A DNA stretch of 64,000 nucleotides from Methylocella tundrae. GTDB taxonomy: Bacteria > Pseudomonadota > Alphaproteobacteria > Rhizobiales > Beijerinckiaceae. A program made the translations under genes and the position numbers. The notes under the pieces are model-generated. The model did not search any database, was not told the origin of the DNA, and was given only the letters and a program-made list of their open reading frames with translations. Positions within the stretch are counted from its first letter, which is position 1. Every line of letters starts with the position of its first letter. The DNA lies in assembly GCF_901905185.1 (NCBI RefSeq), contig NZ_CABFMQ020000001.1, positions 468,118-532,117 on the forward strand, in the 5' to 3' direction. Shown one piece after another: positions 44,141 through 53,314 of this stretch.

Positions 44141-46399
44141 ATGACCGAGGCGCTCGATCTTACCGCTTTTGTTCAATGTCTGGATGATGGCGCGATGCGG
44201 ATGGACTTCGCGGTCGAGGGCATTGATGGGGCGGACTCGATCCACGTCATCGAAGCGGCGCTCTCAAAGCTGCCCGGCCTGACGAAAGCCCGCGTCAATT
44301 TAACCGAGCGCCGTCTGGCCGTGGAGTGGAGCTGGACGCGGTTCGACCCGGCCTTGGTCGTCGAAACGCTGGGGCCGCTCGGCTATCGCGCCCATCCGTT
44401 CGCGCCCCGCGCCGCTGAAGAGGATGTCGAAGCGGCGAAGGCGCGATGGCTTCTGCGCTGCCTCGCCGTCGCAGCCTTCGCGGCGATGAACGTCATGCTG
44501 CTGTCGGTCGCCGTTTGGGCCGGGAACGTCAGCGACATCACGCCCGAAACGCGCGACTTCTTTCATTGGCTGTCCGGCCTCATCGTCCTGCCGGCGGCGG
44601 CTTTCGCTGGCCAACCGTTTTTCCGCAGCGCAATCCGCGCCGTCCGGGCGCGATCGCTCAACATGGATGTGCCGATTTCGCTCGGCATTTTTCTGGCATT
44701 GACGATGTCGGTGTTTGAAACGGCGCGCCATTCCGAGCATGCCTATTTCGACAGCGCGATCATGCTGCTCGTCTTTCTTCTTGCCGGCCGCTACCTCGAC
44801 CAGGCGATGCGCCGCAAGACGCGCTCCTACGCGGCCAATCTGTCGGCCCTGCGGACGCCGACCGCCTCCCGCATCGAGGCCAACGGCGAAATCGCCTATG
44901 TCCCCGCGGTCGCGCTCAAGGCGGGCGACATCGTGCTGGTCCGGCCGGGCGAGCGCGTTCCGGTTGACGGGCTGATCATCGAAGGCCGGTCGGAGGTCGA
45001 CCAGAGTTTCGTCACCGGCGAGACAACTCCAGCGGCGGTTTCGACCGGCAGCGAAGCATATGCCGGCACATTGAATTTTGGCGGCGTTCTGCGCATTCGC
45101 GTGCGCGCGGCCGGGGCAGGGACGCTGCTTGATGAGATCGAACGGCTGATGGACGGAGCGGCGGCGCAAAAGACCCGCTATCTGCGCCTGGCCGATCGGG
45201 CGGCGCGGCTCTACGCGCCCGTCGTCCATTCGATGGCGGCGTTGACCGCGGTTTTCTGGCTGCTCGCCGGCGCATCGGCCCATGACGCAATCATCACAGC
45301 GATCGCTGTGCTCATCATCACATGTCCCTGCGCGCTGGCGCTCGCCGTGCCAGCCGTCCAGGTGGTCGCCGCCGGCGCTCTGTTCCGCTCAAAGGTGCTG
45401 CTGACCGCGGGGGATGCGATCGAACGCATCGCGGGCGTCGACATGATCGTATTCGACAAGACCGGGACCCTGACCTTGCCGGAACTTGGCGTCGACGGCG
45501 TCGATGAAGCGCCGGCAGCCGTGATTGAACTCGCCGCTCGGCTCGCGCTGGCGAGCCATCATCCGCTTTCACGGGCCTTGACGGTCCTCGCGACGGAGAA
45601 AACGCCAATTAACGGCGCGCAGGAGATTTCAGGCGCCGGCGTCAGGGCGGTGATCGACGGAGTGGAGGCGCGTCTCGGCTCGCCGGAGTTTTGCGACCTC
45701 GAGGCGGAAGCCGCGCGCGCCAGGCAATCGCATCCAGAATCATCCCTCATCGCCTTCCGGCGCGGCGCGGCGACCGCTGTCTTTCGCATCCGGCAAAAGC
45801 TTCGTCCAGACGCCGCCGCCGTCATGGCTTTACTGCGGGCGCGCGGCCTGCCGATCGTGATTCTCTCCGGAGACGCCGCGCCCGCGGTCAAGGCCTGCGC
45901 GCAAGCGCTCGGCGTCACCGAGTGGCGCGCGGACATGCGCCCCGGCGACAAGATCGCCTATTTGGCCGACCTCAAAGCGCAGGGCCGCAAGCCGATGATG
46001 GTTGGCGACGGCATGAACGACGCGCCGGCGCTCGCCGCAGCCCATGCCTCCCTGTCGCCGATCACCGCGTCCGGGCTTGCCCAGGCGGCCGCCGATGCGC
46101 TGTTCATCGGCGACCAGCTTGCGCCCGTCGCGGCGACGATCGAGATTTCGCGCCGCGCCACGGCGCTCATGCGTCAAAATCTCGGCTTCGCAGTGCTCTA
46201 TAACCTCGTCGCGGTGCCGCTTGCGATGGCCGGCATGGTGACGCCATTGATCGCCGCCGCGGCGATGTCCGGCTCGTCGATCACAGTGACGCTCAATGCG
46301 CTGCGCGCCAGCGGCGCCGCCGCCAGGATGGCGGCGTCTCGCAATTCGCCGGTGGCGGCGGCGCCCCGCCGGCCGCGGCTCAACGAGGCCCTGCCATGA
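44141..46399 (+). CDS. ccoI: CcoI (FixI), P1B-type copper-exporting ATPase
   Basis: A 752-residue Cu+ P-type ATPase. Transport motif CPC in IITCPCALALAVPA near residue 393, phosphorylation site FDKTGTLT near 440, GDGMNDAPALAAAHASL near 625. The N-terminal heavy-metal domain fold (FAVEGIDGADSIHVIEAALS) has lost the CxxC pair, so that domain cannot bind Cu in the usual way. It delivers copper for CuB. The stop overlaps ccoS as ATGA. Confidence 0.96.
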   Translation: MTEALDLTAFVQCLDDGAMRMDFAVEGIDGADSIHVIEAALSKLPGLTKARVNLTERRLAVEWSWTRFDPALVVETLGPLGYRAHPFAPRAAEEDVEAAKARWLLRCLAVAAFAAMNVMLLSVAVWAGNVSDITPETRDFFHWLSGLIVLPAAAFAGQPFFRSAIRAVRARSLNMDVPISLGIFLALTMSVFETARHSEHAYFDSAIMLLVFLLAGRYLDQAMRRKTRSYAANLSALRTPTASRIEANGEIAYVPAVALKAGDIVLVRPGERVPVDGLIIEGRSEVDQSFVTGETTPAAVSTGSEAYAGTLNFGGVLRIRVRAAGAGTLLDEIERLMDGAAAQKTRYLRLADRAARLYAPVVHSMAALTAVFWLLAGASAHDAIITAIAVLIITCPCALALAVPAVQVVAAGALFRSKVLLTAGDAIERIAGVDMIVFDKTGTLTLPELGVDGVDEAPAAVIELAARLALASHHPLSRALTVLATEKTPINGAQEISGAGVRAVIDGVEARLGSPEFCDLEAEAARARQSHPESSLIAFRRGAATAVFRIRQKLRPDAAAVMALLRARGLPIVILSGDAAPAVKACAQALGVTEWRADMRPGDKIAYLADLKAQGRKPMMVGDGMNDAPALAAAHASLSPITASGLAQAAADALFIGDQLAPVAATIEISRRATALMRQNLGFAVLYNLVAVPLAMAGMVTPLIAAAAMSGSSITVTLNALRASGAAARMAASRNSPVAAAPRRPRLNEALP

Positions 46400-46545
46400 C
46401 GATTTTGTTGTTTCTTGTGCCGTTGGCCTTGCTGCTCGGTTTTGTCGGCCTTAGCGGATTTTTATGGGCGCTCCGCAGCGGGCAGTATGAAGATCTCGAT
46501 GGAGCAGCCGTGCGCGTTCTGTCCGACGATGATATCGCGCCGTGA
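46396..46545 (+). CDS. ccoS: CcoS (FixS), cbb3 oxidase maturation protein
   Basis: A 49-residue one-helix protein: MTILLFLVPLALLLGFVGLS, then GFLWALRSGQYEDLDGAAVR. It starts in ATGA overlap with ccoI and ends in GTGA overlap with the MFS gene. CcoS is required for cofactor insertion into CcoN. Confidence 0.95.
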   Translation: MTILLFLVPLALLLGFVGLSGFLWALRSGQYEDLDGAAVRVLSDDDIAP

Positions 46546-47645
46546 GCGCCGTTCGCGGCCGGGCCGGATTGCTCGCCTGTTCCTGCGACTTCGATCTACC
46601 AGATGAAGCGCCGCGGGGCGCGGGATCGCCGTCGCTCGCGCTGATCGCGGCGGGGTTCAGCTTTTCCATATTGGCTCAGGCCCTCGCGTTCGCCGCTCTG
46701 CCGATTGCCGGGGCGATTCTCGCGCCGTCGCCCGCCGCGACGACTGCGCCTGTCGTGCTGATGCTGGCGGGAGCCGCGCTCTCGACCTTTCCAGCCTCGT
46801 TTCTCACCGGCCTTTTCGGGCGTCGTTCGGCCTTCGCGCTTGGCGCCAGCCTCGGAGTCGCCGGCGCCGCCATAGGCGCGTGGGGTGTTGCGTCGGGTCA
46901 GTTCGCGGGCCTTTGTCTCGGCGCTTTCTGGCTGGGGACGGCGCAGGGCTTTGGCCTTTTCTACCGGCACGCGGTGGGGTCGAGCCCCCGCGCGATCGCG
47001 CTCGTTCTCGGTTCTGCGAGCCTTGCCGCTTTTGCCGCGCCCGCCGTCGTCGGGATCGCGCAAGCTCTGGTTGGGCCGCTCGCCCCGGCGGGAGCGTTGA
47101 TCGGCGCGGGTCTGGCGCAGGTCTGCGTCCTTATGCTGGCGGCGCCATTGCCGTCCGCGATCGAACTTGGCGAAGGCGAGCGGCGCTGGAGGCAAGATAC
47201 GCCTGGCTTTATCGCCGTTACCGTGGCGGCGGCTCTCGCCTGGTTCGGCATGATGTTGCTGATGACCGGCGCGCCGCTGGCGATGGCCGGGTGCGGCCTG
47301 GGCCTTGGCGCCGCCTCGAGCGGGATCGCATGGCATGTTCTGGCGATGTATGCGCCCGCCGCCGTGATCGGAGCCTCCGGGTGGCGCCCACCCGCCGCGC
47401 CGACGACGTTTTTTGGGCTTGGTCTGCTGGCGATCGGATGCGTCTTGGTGCGTCTGCAAACCAGCGCCGGCGGTTTTGATCTCGCGCTGATCGTCGGCGG
47501 ATGCGGCTGGTCGCTGGCGACGCTTGGCGCGACGCAGTGGATTCACGCGCGCGGCGAGCCGCCTCGCGCCCTGCTGGCGCTGCATGATTTTGCGCTCTTT
47601 GCAGGAGCGGTCGCCGGCGCGATGGCGGTGACCGTCTTCGCTTGA
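46542..47645 (+). CDS. CcoA-like MFS copper importer
   Basis: A 367-residue multi-span protein (about 11 hydrophobic segments), Gly/Ala-rich as in MFS transporters. It carries MMLLM (M237xxxM241) and, exactly 24 residues on, WHVLAM (H265xxxM269). Rhodobacter capsulatus CcoA, the MFS copper importer needed for cbb3, has M233xxxM237 and H261xxxM265 with the same spacing. The GTG start overlaps ccoS by 4 bp, so it is translated with the cbb3 maturation genes. Function as copper importer is inferred from motif and context. Confidence 0.78.
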   Translation: MSAVRGRAGLLACSCDFDLPDEAPRGAGSPSLALIAAGFSFSILAQALAFAALPIAGAILAPSPAATTAPVVLMLAGAALSTFPASFLTGLFGRRSAFALGASLGVAGAAIGAWGVASGQFAGLCLGAFWLGTAQGFGLFYRHAVGSSPRAIALVLGSASLAAFAAPAVVGIAQALVGPLAPAGALIGAGLAQVCVLMLAAPLPSAIELGEGERRWRQDTPGFIAVTVAAALAWFGMMLLMTGAPLAMAGCGLGLGAASSGIAWHVLAMYAPAAVIGASGWRPPAAPTTFFGLGLLAIGCVLVRLQTSAGGFDLALIVGGCGWSLATLGATQWIHARGEPPRALLALHDFALFAGAVAGAMAVTVFA

Positions 47646-47735
47646 AGCCCGCTGCGCGATCAGGCGGAAAATCCTGCCCCGCTCCAGATCATGCTCTAAG
47701 ATAAGCTTAGGCTCATTAGCGATTCGGACAATTCC

Positions 47736-47924
47736 ATGCGCTTCAGACTCTCGCCGCCAGGCTTTCCTATTTTTCTTGTTTCGGTGGTCCTGGCGGCGCT
47801 GGCCATTGCAACGCTTTACTGGCGTGTCCCGATCGTCGGTCATTATGTCAGCACGCATCGATTCTGGGTGCTGGGCGCGGCCTATGCGGCCTTGTTGCTT
47901 GGCGTTGTCATGGAGGGCCTCTGA
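47736..47924 (+). CDS. Small two-helix membrane protein
   Basis: A 62-residue protein, MRFRLSPPGFPIFLVSVVLA, with two predicted membrane helices (residues 11-28 and 44-60). It lies 90 bp after the CcoA-like gene. No recognised family. Confidence 0.65.
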   Translation: MRFRLSPPGFPIFLVSVVLAALAIATLYWRVPIVGHYVSTHRFWVLGAAYAALLLGVVMEGL

Positions 47925-48031
47925 GGCCGGGGCCGTGGCGTTTTCAGACTCCGGATTTTGGCGGAGAAATCACGAGATCAGGAGGGCAAAGACACTCCCT
48001 ATTCAGGGTTTTCGCGGGCGCGTGGCTGGGC

Positions 48032-48925
48032 TCAATCGAGATCGAGAATGCGTGTCGGATGCAGCCGCCCACGCACCAGATCCAAAAGCGCGAGCGCATT
48101 GCCATAGGCGCGGCCGCGCCGGTCGACCCAAGGCTCCGGCCGCAGCATCTTGCCTGAGTTCGCCAGGAAATTGCGGGCCATATGATCCAAAGCAAGATTG
48201 AAACGAAACGTGCCCTTGCGCCAAAGGTAAAGCGGATTGGCGATTTGCGAATAGCCGTACCGCACCCCTGATGTGCGGCCGCCCTTATGGCCGAGGTGAA
48301 CACCCACCATCCGAGCGTTTTTGACGATGCGTCCGTATGGCTTGAGTTGTCTGCATAGGTCGACGTCTTCCAGCCAGGCGTAAAGCGGCAGCGCCTCATC
48401 GAAGCGAAGCCCATTTTCGTAAACCGGCGCGAGGCGCACGGCCATGTTGCAGCCGTAAGCCGTGTACGTATCGGTGACGGGCCGCTCAATCGTCGCATCT
48501 TCGAAGGAGGCCAGCGCACCGAGTCCTGCGGCGACGTTCAGGCCCGGTCCCGAGGCGCCGTCGGCGATGATGTGTCCCGTCGCGGCGACGATCTCGGGCT
48601 GCGCAGTGAAGCATTGCTCAAGTTCGGCCAGATAAGAAGGAAACGCCAGGAAATCATCGTCGAAGAAAACCAGCACATCGAACGCGTGCGCCAAGTCGAT
48701 GATCGCATTTCGCTGATGGCACAATCCGCGCGGGCCTTTGGCGACGAATACCGGAAAGGGCAAGCTCACGGCTTCGGCGGCGTCATAATCCGTCCGGTCA
48801 GCCGGACAGACAAAGACGCAATCGGGCAGACGAGACTGGCGCGAAAGTTCGCGCAATGTCTCTCTCAAAATGGCTGGACGGCCGGAAGTTGCAATTCCGA
48901 CTGCGATTTTCAAGGATCGCTCCAC
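48032..48925 (-). CDS. Family 2 glycosyltransferase
   Basis: A 297-residue GT-A fold protein. KIAVGIATSGRPAILRETLR is the nucleotide-sugar start, GLCHQRNAIIDLAHAFDVLV and VFFDDDFLAFPSYL contain the metal-binding DxD-like motif, and AWLEDVDLCRQLKPYGRIVK matches the ED acceptor motif. Probably adds a sugar to an envelope glycan. Divergent from uvrB. Confidence 0.85.
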   Translation of the reverse strand: MERSLKIAVGIATSGRPAILRETLRELSRQSRLPDCVFVCPADRTDYDAAEAVSLPFPVFVAKGPRGLCHQRNAIIDLAHAFDVLVFFDDDFLAFPSYLAELEQCFTAQPEIVAATGHIIADGASGPGLNVAAGLGALASFEDATIERPVTDTYTAYGCNMAVRLAPVYENGLRFDEALPLYAWLEDVDLCRQLKPYGRIVKNARMVGVHLGHKGGRTSGVRYGYSQIANPLYLWRKGTFRFNLALDHMARNFLANSGKMLRPEPWVDRRGRAYGNALALLDLVRGRLHPTRILDLD

Positions 48926-48949
48926 GGGGTCTCCTTATCAAACGCGTCA

Positions 48950-48981
48950 TAACGCGAATACAAAGTCGAGATTTCGCGTTA
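48950..48981. repeat. Inverted repeat in the glycosyltransferase/uvrB intergenic region
   Basis: TAACGCGA and TCGCGTTA separated by 16 bp. Located between divergent genes, possibly an operator; no LexA-type GAAC-N7-GAAC box is seen. Confidence 0.4.
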
Positions 48982-49107
48982 GAGTTGCGTAAGATAAAGG
49001 CAAGCGTGGGGCGACCCTGCGCGCTGAGCGTCACGACGGGGAACCCGGCTAAAATTTGACCGCGGAGGCCGGTTTATCCGGTGCGCTTTTCACCCCATAT
49101 TGGAGCC

Positions 49108-51732
49108 ATGTCCAAGCCGCCTCACTCGCCCACTAAATCAGGGAAGCCGAAAACGCCGCGCTCGAAGGCCTCCAGGCCCGACGTGCAGCCGTTGGGCGAG
49201 CACCTCGCCGCTCTCCTCAATCCGGCGCTGAACCAGCGCCATTCGGGTTTTTCCGAAGCGCCCGCGGCCGCCTATGAGGCAGAGCCTGTTTCGCGGATCG
49301 ACGCCAAGCTCAAGGCTTCGCTCGGTCTCGACGATCTGGAGCAGCGGGCGCCCTCGGCCGCTCTTTATCAGCCGGATGGCGTGAGCGGCGCCGCGGCGAC
49401 GATCGATTCGCTGAAAGATCTGCTTGAACGCGGCGACCCCAATCTGCGCGAGAAAAAGCCGTGGACGCCGCACCGCCCGGCGCGCCCCGACAAATCGGAG
49501 GGCGGCGTCCCGTTCAAGATCGTCTCCGAGTATGAGCCGAAAGGCGATCAGCCGGCGGCGATCGAAGAGCTCGTCAAGGGCATCGCAGCGCATGAGCGCG
49601 ATCAGGTGCTGCTCGGCGTCACAGGTTCAGGCAAGACTTTCACCATGGCGCAGGTGATTGAGCGGACCAATCGCCCGGCGCTGGTTCTTGCGCCTAACAA
49701 AACTCTGGCGGCCCAGCTCTACGGTGAGTTCAAGAGCTTCTTTCCAGATAACGCTGTCGAGTATTTCGTTTCCTATTACGATTATTACCAGCCGGAAGCC
49801 TATGTGCCGCGCTCGGACACTTATATTGAGAAAGAGAGTTCGATCAACGAACAGATCGACCGCATGCGGCACGCGGCGACGCGCGCGCTGCTTGAGCGCG
49901 ACGACGTCATCATCGTCGCCTCCGTCTCCTGCATCTACGGCATAGGGTCGGTCGAGACCTATACGGCGATGACCTTTACCGTGAAGGCGGGCGAGCGAAT
50001 CGATCAGCGCCAGCTCATCGCCGATCTCGTCGCGCTGCAATATAAGCGTTCAGCCGGCGATTTCTCGCGCGGCGTTTTTCGCGTGCGCGGGGATACAATC
50101 GAACTGTTCCCCGCCCACTATGAAGATCGCGCATGGCGCATCAATTTCTTCGGCGATTCGATCGAGACGATCGCCGAATTCGATCCTCTGACCGGCAAGA
50201 AAACGCAGGATCTCGAATTCGTCAAAGTCTACGCCAATTCGCATTATGTGACGCCGCGGCCGACTCTTTTGCAGTCGATCAAGGGCATTAAATCCGAGCT
50301 GAAGCAGCGCCTTGGCGAGCTCAACGGCGCCGGCCGCCTGCTCGAAGCGCAAAGGCTCGAACAGCGCACGATATTCGATCTTGAAATGCTGGAGGCGACG
50401 GGCTCCTGCGCCGGCATCGAGAATTATTCGCGCTATCTCACCGGCCGGCGTCCCGGCGAGCCGCCGCCGACCCTGTTTGAATATCTGCCCGACAACGCTC
50501 TCGTATTCGCGGATGAATCCCACGTCACCGTGCCGCAGATCGGCGCCATGTATCGGGGCGACTTCCGGCGCAAGGCGACGCTCGCCGAATATGGCTTCCG
50601 GCTGCCCTCCTGCCTCGACAACAGGCCCTTGCGCTTCGAGGAATGGGAGGCGATGCGGCCCCAGACCGTGCATGTCTCGGCGACGCCGGGGACATGGGAG
50701 ATGGAGCGCACGGGCGGCGTCTTCGTCGAGCAGGTTATTCGTCCGACCGGCCTCATCGACCCGCCGGTGGAGATCCGCCCGGCGCGCACGCAGGTCGATG
50801 ATCTGCTCGGCGAGGTGCGGGAGGTCGCGCTGAGGGGCTATCGCAGCCTCATCACCGTTCTGACCAAAAGAATGGCCGAGGACCTCACCGAATATCTGCA
50901 CGAACATGGCGTGCGCGTGCGCTACATGCATTCCGACATCGACACGATCGAGCGCATCGAGATCATTCGCGATCTGCGCCTTGGCGCCTTCGACGCGCTG
51001 GTCGGCATCAATCTTTTGCGCGAAGGTCTGGACATTCCAGAATGCAGCCTCGTCGCCATTCTCGACGCCGACAAGGAAGGGTTTTTGCGCAGCGAAACCT
51101 CGCTGGTGCAGACCATCGGCCGCGCGGCGCGCAATGTCGACGGCAAGGTCATTCTCTACGCCGATCATATGACCGGCTCGATGAACCGCGCCATCGCCGA
51201 AACCAACCGGCGGCGCGACAAGCAGATGGCTTATAACGCCGAACATGGCATCACGCCTGAATCGATCAAGCGCGGCATTCAGGACATCCTCGGCTCCGTC
51301 TATGAGCAGGATCATGTCACTGTCGACGCGGGATTTGCCGGGGCGCAGAATCTGGTCGGCCATAATTTCAAGGCGACCATCGCGGATCTTGAAAAGCGCA
51401 TGCGCGCCGCGGCCGCTGATCTCGATTTCGAGACGGCCGCTCGCTTGCGCGATGAGTTAAAGAGGCTGCAGGCGGTCGAACTCGCCGTCTCCGACGATCC
51501 TATGGCGAGCCAGCGCGACGTCGAGTCCGAGGCCGGGTCCTATAAAGGCCAGCGCAAATATGGCGGCGCCGCGAACCTGCCGGCGAGCCGCCCGCACAAG
51601 CCGACCGACGACGAAATGGGGCCGCATAATTTCGGCGGCGGCGAGGCCAAGCCGAGGGCGGGCGCACGGCCGACGCCCCGCAGCGCGGCGGGGAAGGGCG
51701 GCACGCGGGCGTTCAAGGGGAAATCAAGGTGA
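49108..51732 (+). CDS. uvrB: Excinuclease ABC subunit B
   Basis: An 874-residue UvrB. The helicase core begins near residue 140 after a variable, charged N-terminal extension. Walker A is [28 protein letters not shown] is the beta-hairpin that grips [14 protein letters not shown] is the DEAD-like motif, and the C-terminal UVR helix is [21 protein letters not shown] Lys/Arg/Gly tail of about 60 residues follows. GGAG precedes the ATG, though closely; a GTG 27 bp upstream is an alternative. Nucleotide excision repair. Confidence 0.96.
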   Translation: MSKPPHSPTKSGKPKTPRSKASRPDVQPLGEHLAALLNPALNQRHSGFSEAPAAAYEAEPVSRIDAKLKASLGLDDLEQRAPSAALYQPDGVSGAAATIDSLKDLLERGDPNLREKKPWTPHRPARPDKSEGGVPFKIVSEYEPKGDQPAAIEELVKGIAAHERDQVLLGVTGSGKTFTMAQVIERTNRPALVLAPNKTLAAQLYGEFKSFFPDNAVEYFVSYYDYYQPEAYVPRSDTYIEKESSINEQIDRMRHAATRALLERDDVIIVASVSCIYGIGSVETYTAMTFTVKAGERIDQRQLIADLVALQYKRSAGDFSRGVFRVRGDTIELFPAHYEDRAWRINFFGDSIETIAEFDPLTGKKTQDLEFVKVYANSHYVTPRPTLLQSIKGIKSELKQRLGELNGAGRLLEAQRLEQRTIFDLEMLEATGSCAGIENYSRYLTGRRPGEPPPTLFEYLPDNALVFADESHVTVPQIGAMYRGDFRRKATLAEYGFRLPSCLDNRPLRFEEWEAMRPQTVHVSATPGTWEMERTGGVFVEQVIRPTGLIDPPVEIRPARTQVDDLLGEVREVALRGYRSLITVLTKRMAEDLTEYLHEHGVRVRYMHSDIDTIERIEIIRDLRLGAFDALVGINLLREGLDIPECSLVAILDADKEGFLRSETSLVQTIGRAARNVDGKVILYADHMTGSMNRAIAETNRRRDKQMAYNAEHGITPESIKRGIQDILGSVYEQDHVTVDAGFAGAQNLVGHNFKATIADLEKRMRAAAADLDFETAARLRDELKRLQAVELAVSDDPMASQRDVESEAGSYKGQRKYGGAANLPASRPHKPTDDEMGPHNFGGGEAKPRAGARPTPRSAAGKGGTRAFKGKSR

Positions 51733-51797
51733 GTGGGCGAAGCTGAATTGTTTTGAAGGGAAGCTTACGTTCGAAATTGGACCTTATACGAGTGGGC

Positions 51798-51835
51798 GTC
51801 GCTCATCCCCCACAGGATGAGCGACGTTTGTTTTT
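51798..51835 (+). terminator. Rho-independent terminator of uvrB
   Basis: GTCGCTCATCC and GGATGAGCGAC form a perfect 11-bp stem with a 6-nt loop, followed by GTTTGTTTTT. It is 66 bp after the uvrB stop. Confidence 0.85.
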
Positions 51836-51871
51836 CAGTAGAGTTAAGAACATCCCCATTCAGCCGCGTTC

Positions 51872-52072
51872 CTAGTAGCAAGTCACGCCGGCGGCGCACC
51901 TGCGGACGGCGGCGCGGGCGGCGGGATGGCGGACAACCCCAACGCCACGAGCGCCAACCCCAACGCCACCATGGCCAACCCCAACGCCACGACCGCCGCG
52001 AGCGGCAGCCTCATCGGACACGCTGAAGGCCAGCAGCAGCGCAGCCGCAACGATAACCAACAACCGTTTCAT
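51872..52072 (-). CDS. Small exported Gly/Val-repeat protein
   Basis: A 66-residue protein with a signal peptide (MKRLLVIVAAALLLAFSVSD, cut near residue 24) and then three 7-residue repeats of the form xxGVGVG, encoded by three 21-bp tandem units (51932-51994), ending with two cysteines. AGGGAGG precedes the ATG. It has the same layout as the protein at 31739: signal peptide, Val-rich repeat, two Cys. Confidence 0.75.
   Translation of the reverse strand: MKRLLVIVAAALLLAFSVSDEAAARGGRGVGVGHGGVGVGARGVGVVRHPAARAAVRRCAAGVTCY
51932..51994. repeat. Three 21-bp tandem repeats inside the exported-protein gene
   Basis: Units begin at 51932, 51953 and 51974; each is (G)(A/C)CAACCCCAACGCCAC plus four variable bases. 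In frame on the minus strand they encode seven-residue GVGVG repeats. Confidence 0.9.
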
Positions 52073-52510
52073 GCAAACCTCCCTTGGGTGGTTACAGCGA
52101 ACAGCATAAGCTTATCCTCTATGCGCCGAATTAGAATTCGAGCACGTCAATTTGCGTGAAAGCATGCAAGCATAATGATAAAAGTAAAATGATCTGGCTC
52201 AACGGGCGGAGTTTATTTCTGCTTGGGGGTCGAACGCTTGAGCCGTACCGTTTTGCACCTGATCCCCTCTTGCTTGGTCGAGAGGAAACCCAGTTTTTCG
52301 AGCGGTGCAGAAGTCAAGAATTTTGCTCGACAAAGCCGATCCCATAAAATCGGTCACTTAAACCGAGCAGAAATCAGGTGCGAATGTATAGCGCGACAGA
52401 GCAAAACCCCTCATGCTGGGGGGGCACGAGAGCGTATAAGGGCAAGTCGAGGAGTTAGTAGGGCCGAGCCTTGCCATGACGATACCGGTTGGCTAGGCCC
52501 CATTCCTCTG
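52073..52510. other. Non-coding stretch upstream of the REP-like elements
   Basis: No supported gene. A few short open frames have no ribosome site or family sequence. GC is lower than in neighbouring genes. Confidence 0.6.
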
Positions 52511-52514
52511 CGTC

Positions 52515-52537
52515 ATGCCCGGACTTGATCCGGGCAT
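52515..52537. repeat. REP-like palindrome 1
   Basis: ATGCCCGGA, 5-nt centre, TCCGGGCAT, within the longer CGTCATGCCCGGACTTGATC repeat common in alphaproteobacterial genomes. Confidence 0.85.
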
Positions 52538-52554
52538 CCAACCGCCAGCGCCGG

Positions 52555-52573
52555 GAGTCTGGATGGCCGGGTC
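52555..52573. repeat. Upstream flank repeat of the GIY-YIG gene
   Basis: GAGTCTGGATGGCCGGGTC, repeated with one mismatch at 52984-53002 on the other side of the GIY-YIG gene. Confidence 0.75.
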
Positions 52574-52585
52574 AAGCCCGGCCAT
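52563..52585. repeat. REP-like palindrome 2
   Basis: ATGGCCGGG, 5-nt centre TCAAG, CCCGGCCAT. Confidence 0.85.
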
Positions 52586-52612
52586 GACAATCGGACGCGC
52601 GCTCGCAACGCT

Positions 52613-52649
52613 CGTCATGCCCGGACTCGACCCAGGGACGGGCATGACG
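52613..52649. repeat. REP-like palindrome 3
   Basis: CGTCATGCCC and GGGCATGACG, 17-nt centre; a diverged copy of palindrome 1, 31 bp before the GIY-YIG start. Confidence 0.85.
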
Positions 52650-52680
52650 CGAGGCGGAAAAGCGATTAACCTCCTCAACG

Positions 52681-52971
52681 ATGAAGGGCGGCTATGTTTA
52701 CATCATGTCCAACAGACGCGACGGCGCGCTCTACATCGGCGTGACGAGCGACCTCTCGCGCCGCGCCTTTGAGCATCGACAAGGCGTCGTCGACGGCTTC
52801 ACCAAGCGCTATGGCTTGAAACGGCTGATCTATTATGAACGGTACGAAGACATCCGTGATGCGTTGCAGCGGGAGAAAAACCTCAAGCACTGGCCGCGCT
52901 TGTGGAAGCTCGCGCTCGTTCATGACCTCAACCCCGACTGGGACGACCTTTACGAGCGGCTGAACGCGTAG
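52681..52971 (+). CDS. GIY-YIG domain nuclease
   Basis: A 96-residue single-domain GIY-YIG (UPF0213/YhbQ-like) protein: GGYVYIMSNRRDGALYIGVT carries the paired GIY/YIG motif (YVYIM...LYIGV), RRAFEHRQGVVDGFTKRYGL the catalytic Arg, and LQREKNLKHWPRLWKLALV the Glu region. No clear ribosome site. It is embedded in REP-like palindromes and flanked by copies of one repeat, which suggests mobility together with the repeats. Confidence 0.88.
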   Translation: MKGGYVYIMSNRRDGALYIGVTSDLSRRAFEHRQGVVDGFTKRYGLKRLIYYERYEDIRDALQREKNLKHWPRLWKLALVHDLNPDWDDLYERLNA

Positions 52972-52983
52972 CGCCGCAAGGCG

Positions 52984-53002
52984 GAGTCTGGATGGCTGGG
53001 TC
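52984..53002. repeat. Downstream flank repeat of the GIY-YIG gene
   Basis: GAGTCTGGATGGCTGGGTC, copy of 52555-52573 with one mismatch, 12 bp after the GIY-YIG stop. Confidence 0.75.
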
Positions 53003-53020
53003 GCGCACGGGGGCATATCT

Positions 53021-53314
53021 ATGTGGAAAGCAATATTCGCAGTTGCGGTTTTTATCGCGGCCGCCGTGGCGCCATTTCCGGCCGCGCAGGCCGCCCAGCA
53101 GCTGATCCCGGCGCCATATCCCGAAGGCGTCGGGAGCACAGGACAGCTTGGCGGCGGCGCGCCCCCTGTGAGCCGGCATCAGCATCTCATTCCAGATCCC
53201 GTGCCTCAGAGCCTTGGCCCCAACGCCCTCGGCAATCCGGAGCCAGTCCGCGGCCGCAGGCATCAGCATCTGCGGCGGACGCCCTATTGGCGGCAGTACC
53301 ATCATTTTCAATAA
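53021..53314 (+). CDS. Exported His/Pro-rich small protein
   Basis: A 97-residue protein with a signal peptide (MWKAIFAVAVFIAAAVAPFP, cut near AQA at residue 24) and a Pro/Gly/His-rich mature part with repeated RHQHL motifs, ending RQYHHFQ. Possibly metal-binding through the histidines. No family recognised; a GGGGG stretch upstream serves as ribosome site. Confidence 0.65.
   Translation: MWKAIFAVAVFIAAAVAPFPAAQAAQQLIPAPYPEGVGSTGQLGGGAPPVSRHQHLIPDPVPQSLGPNALGNPEPVRGRRHQHLRRTPYWRQYHHFQ

Noticed and set aside
48926..49107. LexA box upstream of uvrB
   Set aside because: No GTTC-N7-GTTC or GAAC-N7-GAAC pair found in the intergenic region.
50050..51363. 437-codon frame opposite uvrB
   Set aside because: Antisense shadow of uvrB with no start signal.
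51932..51994. CRISPR-like short repeats
   Set aside because: Repeats are contiguous 21-bp units without spacers and lie in frame in a coding sequence.
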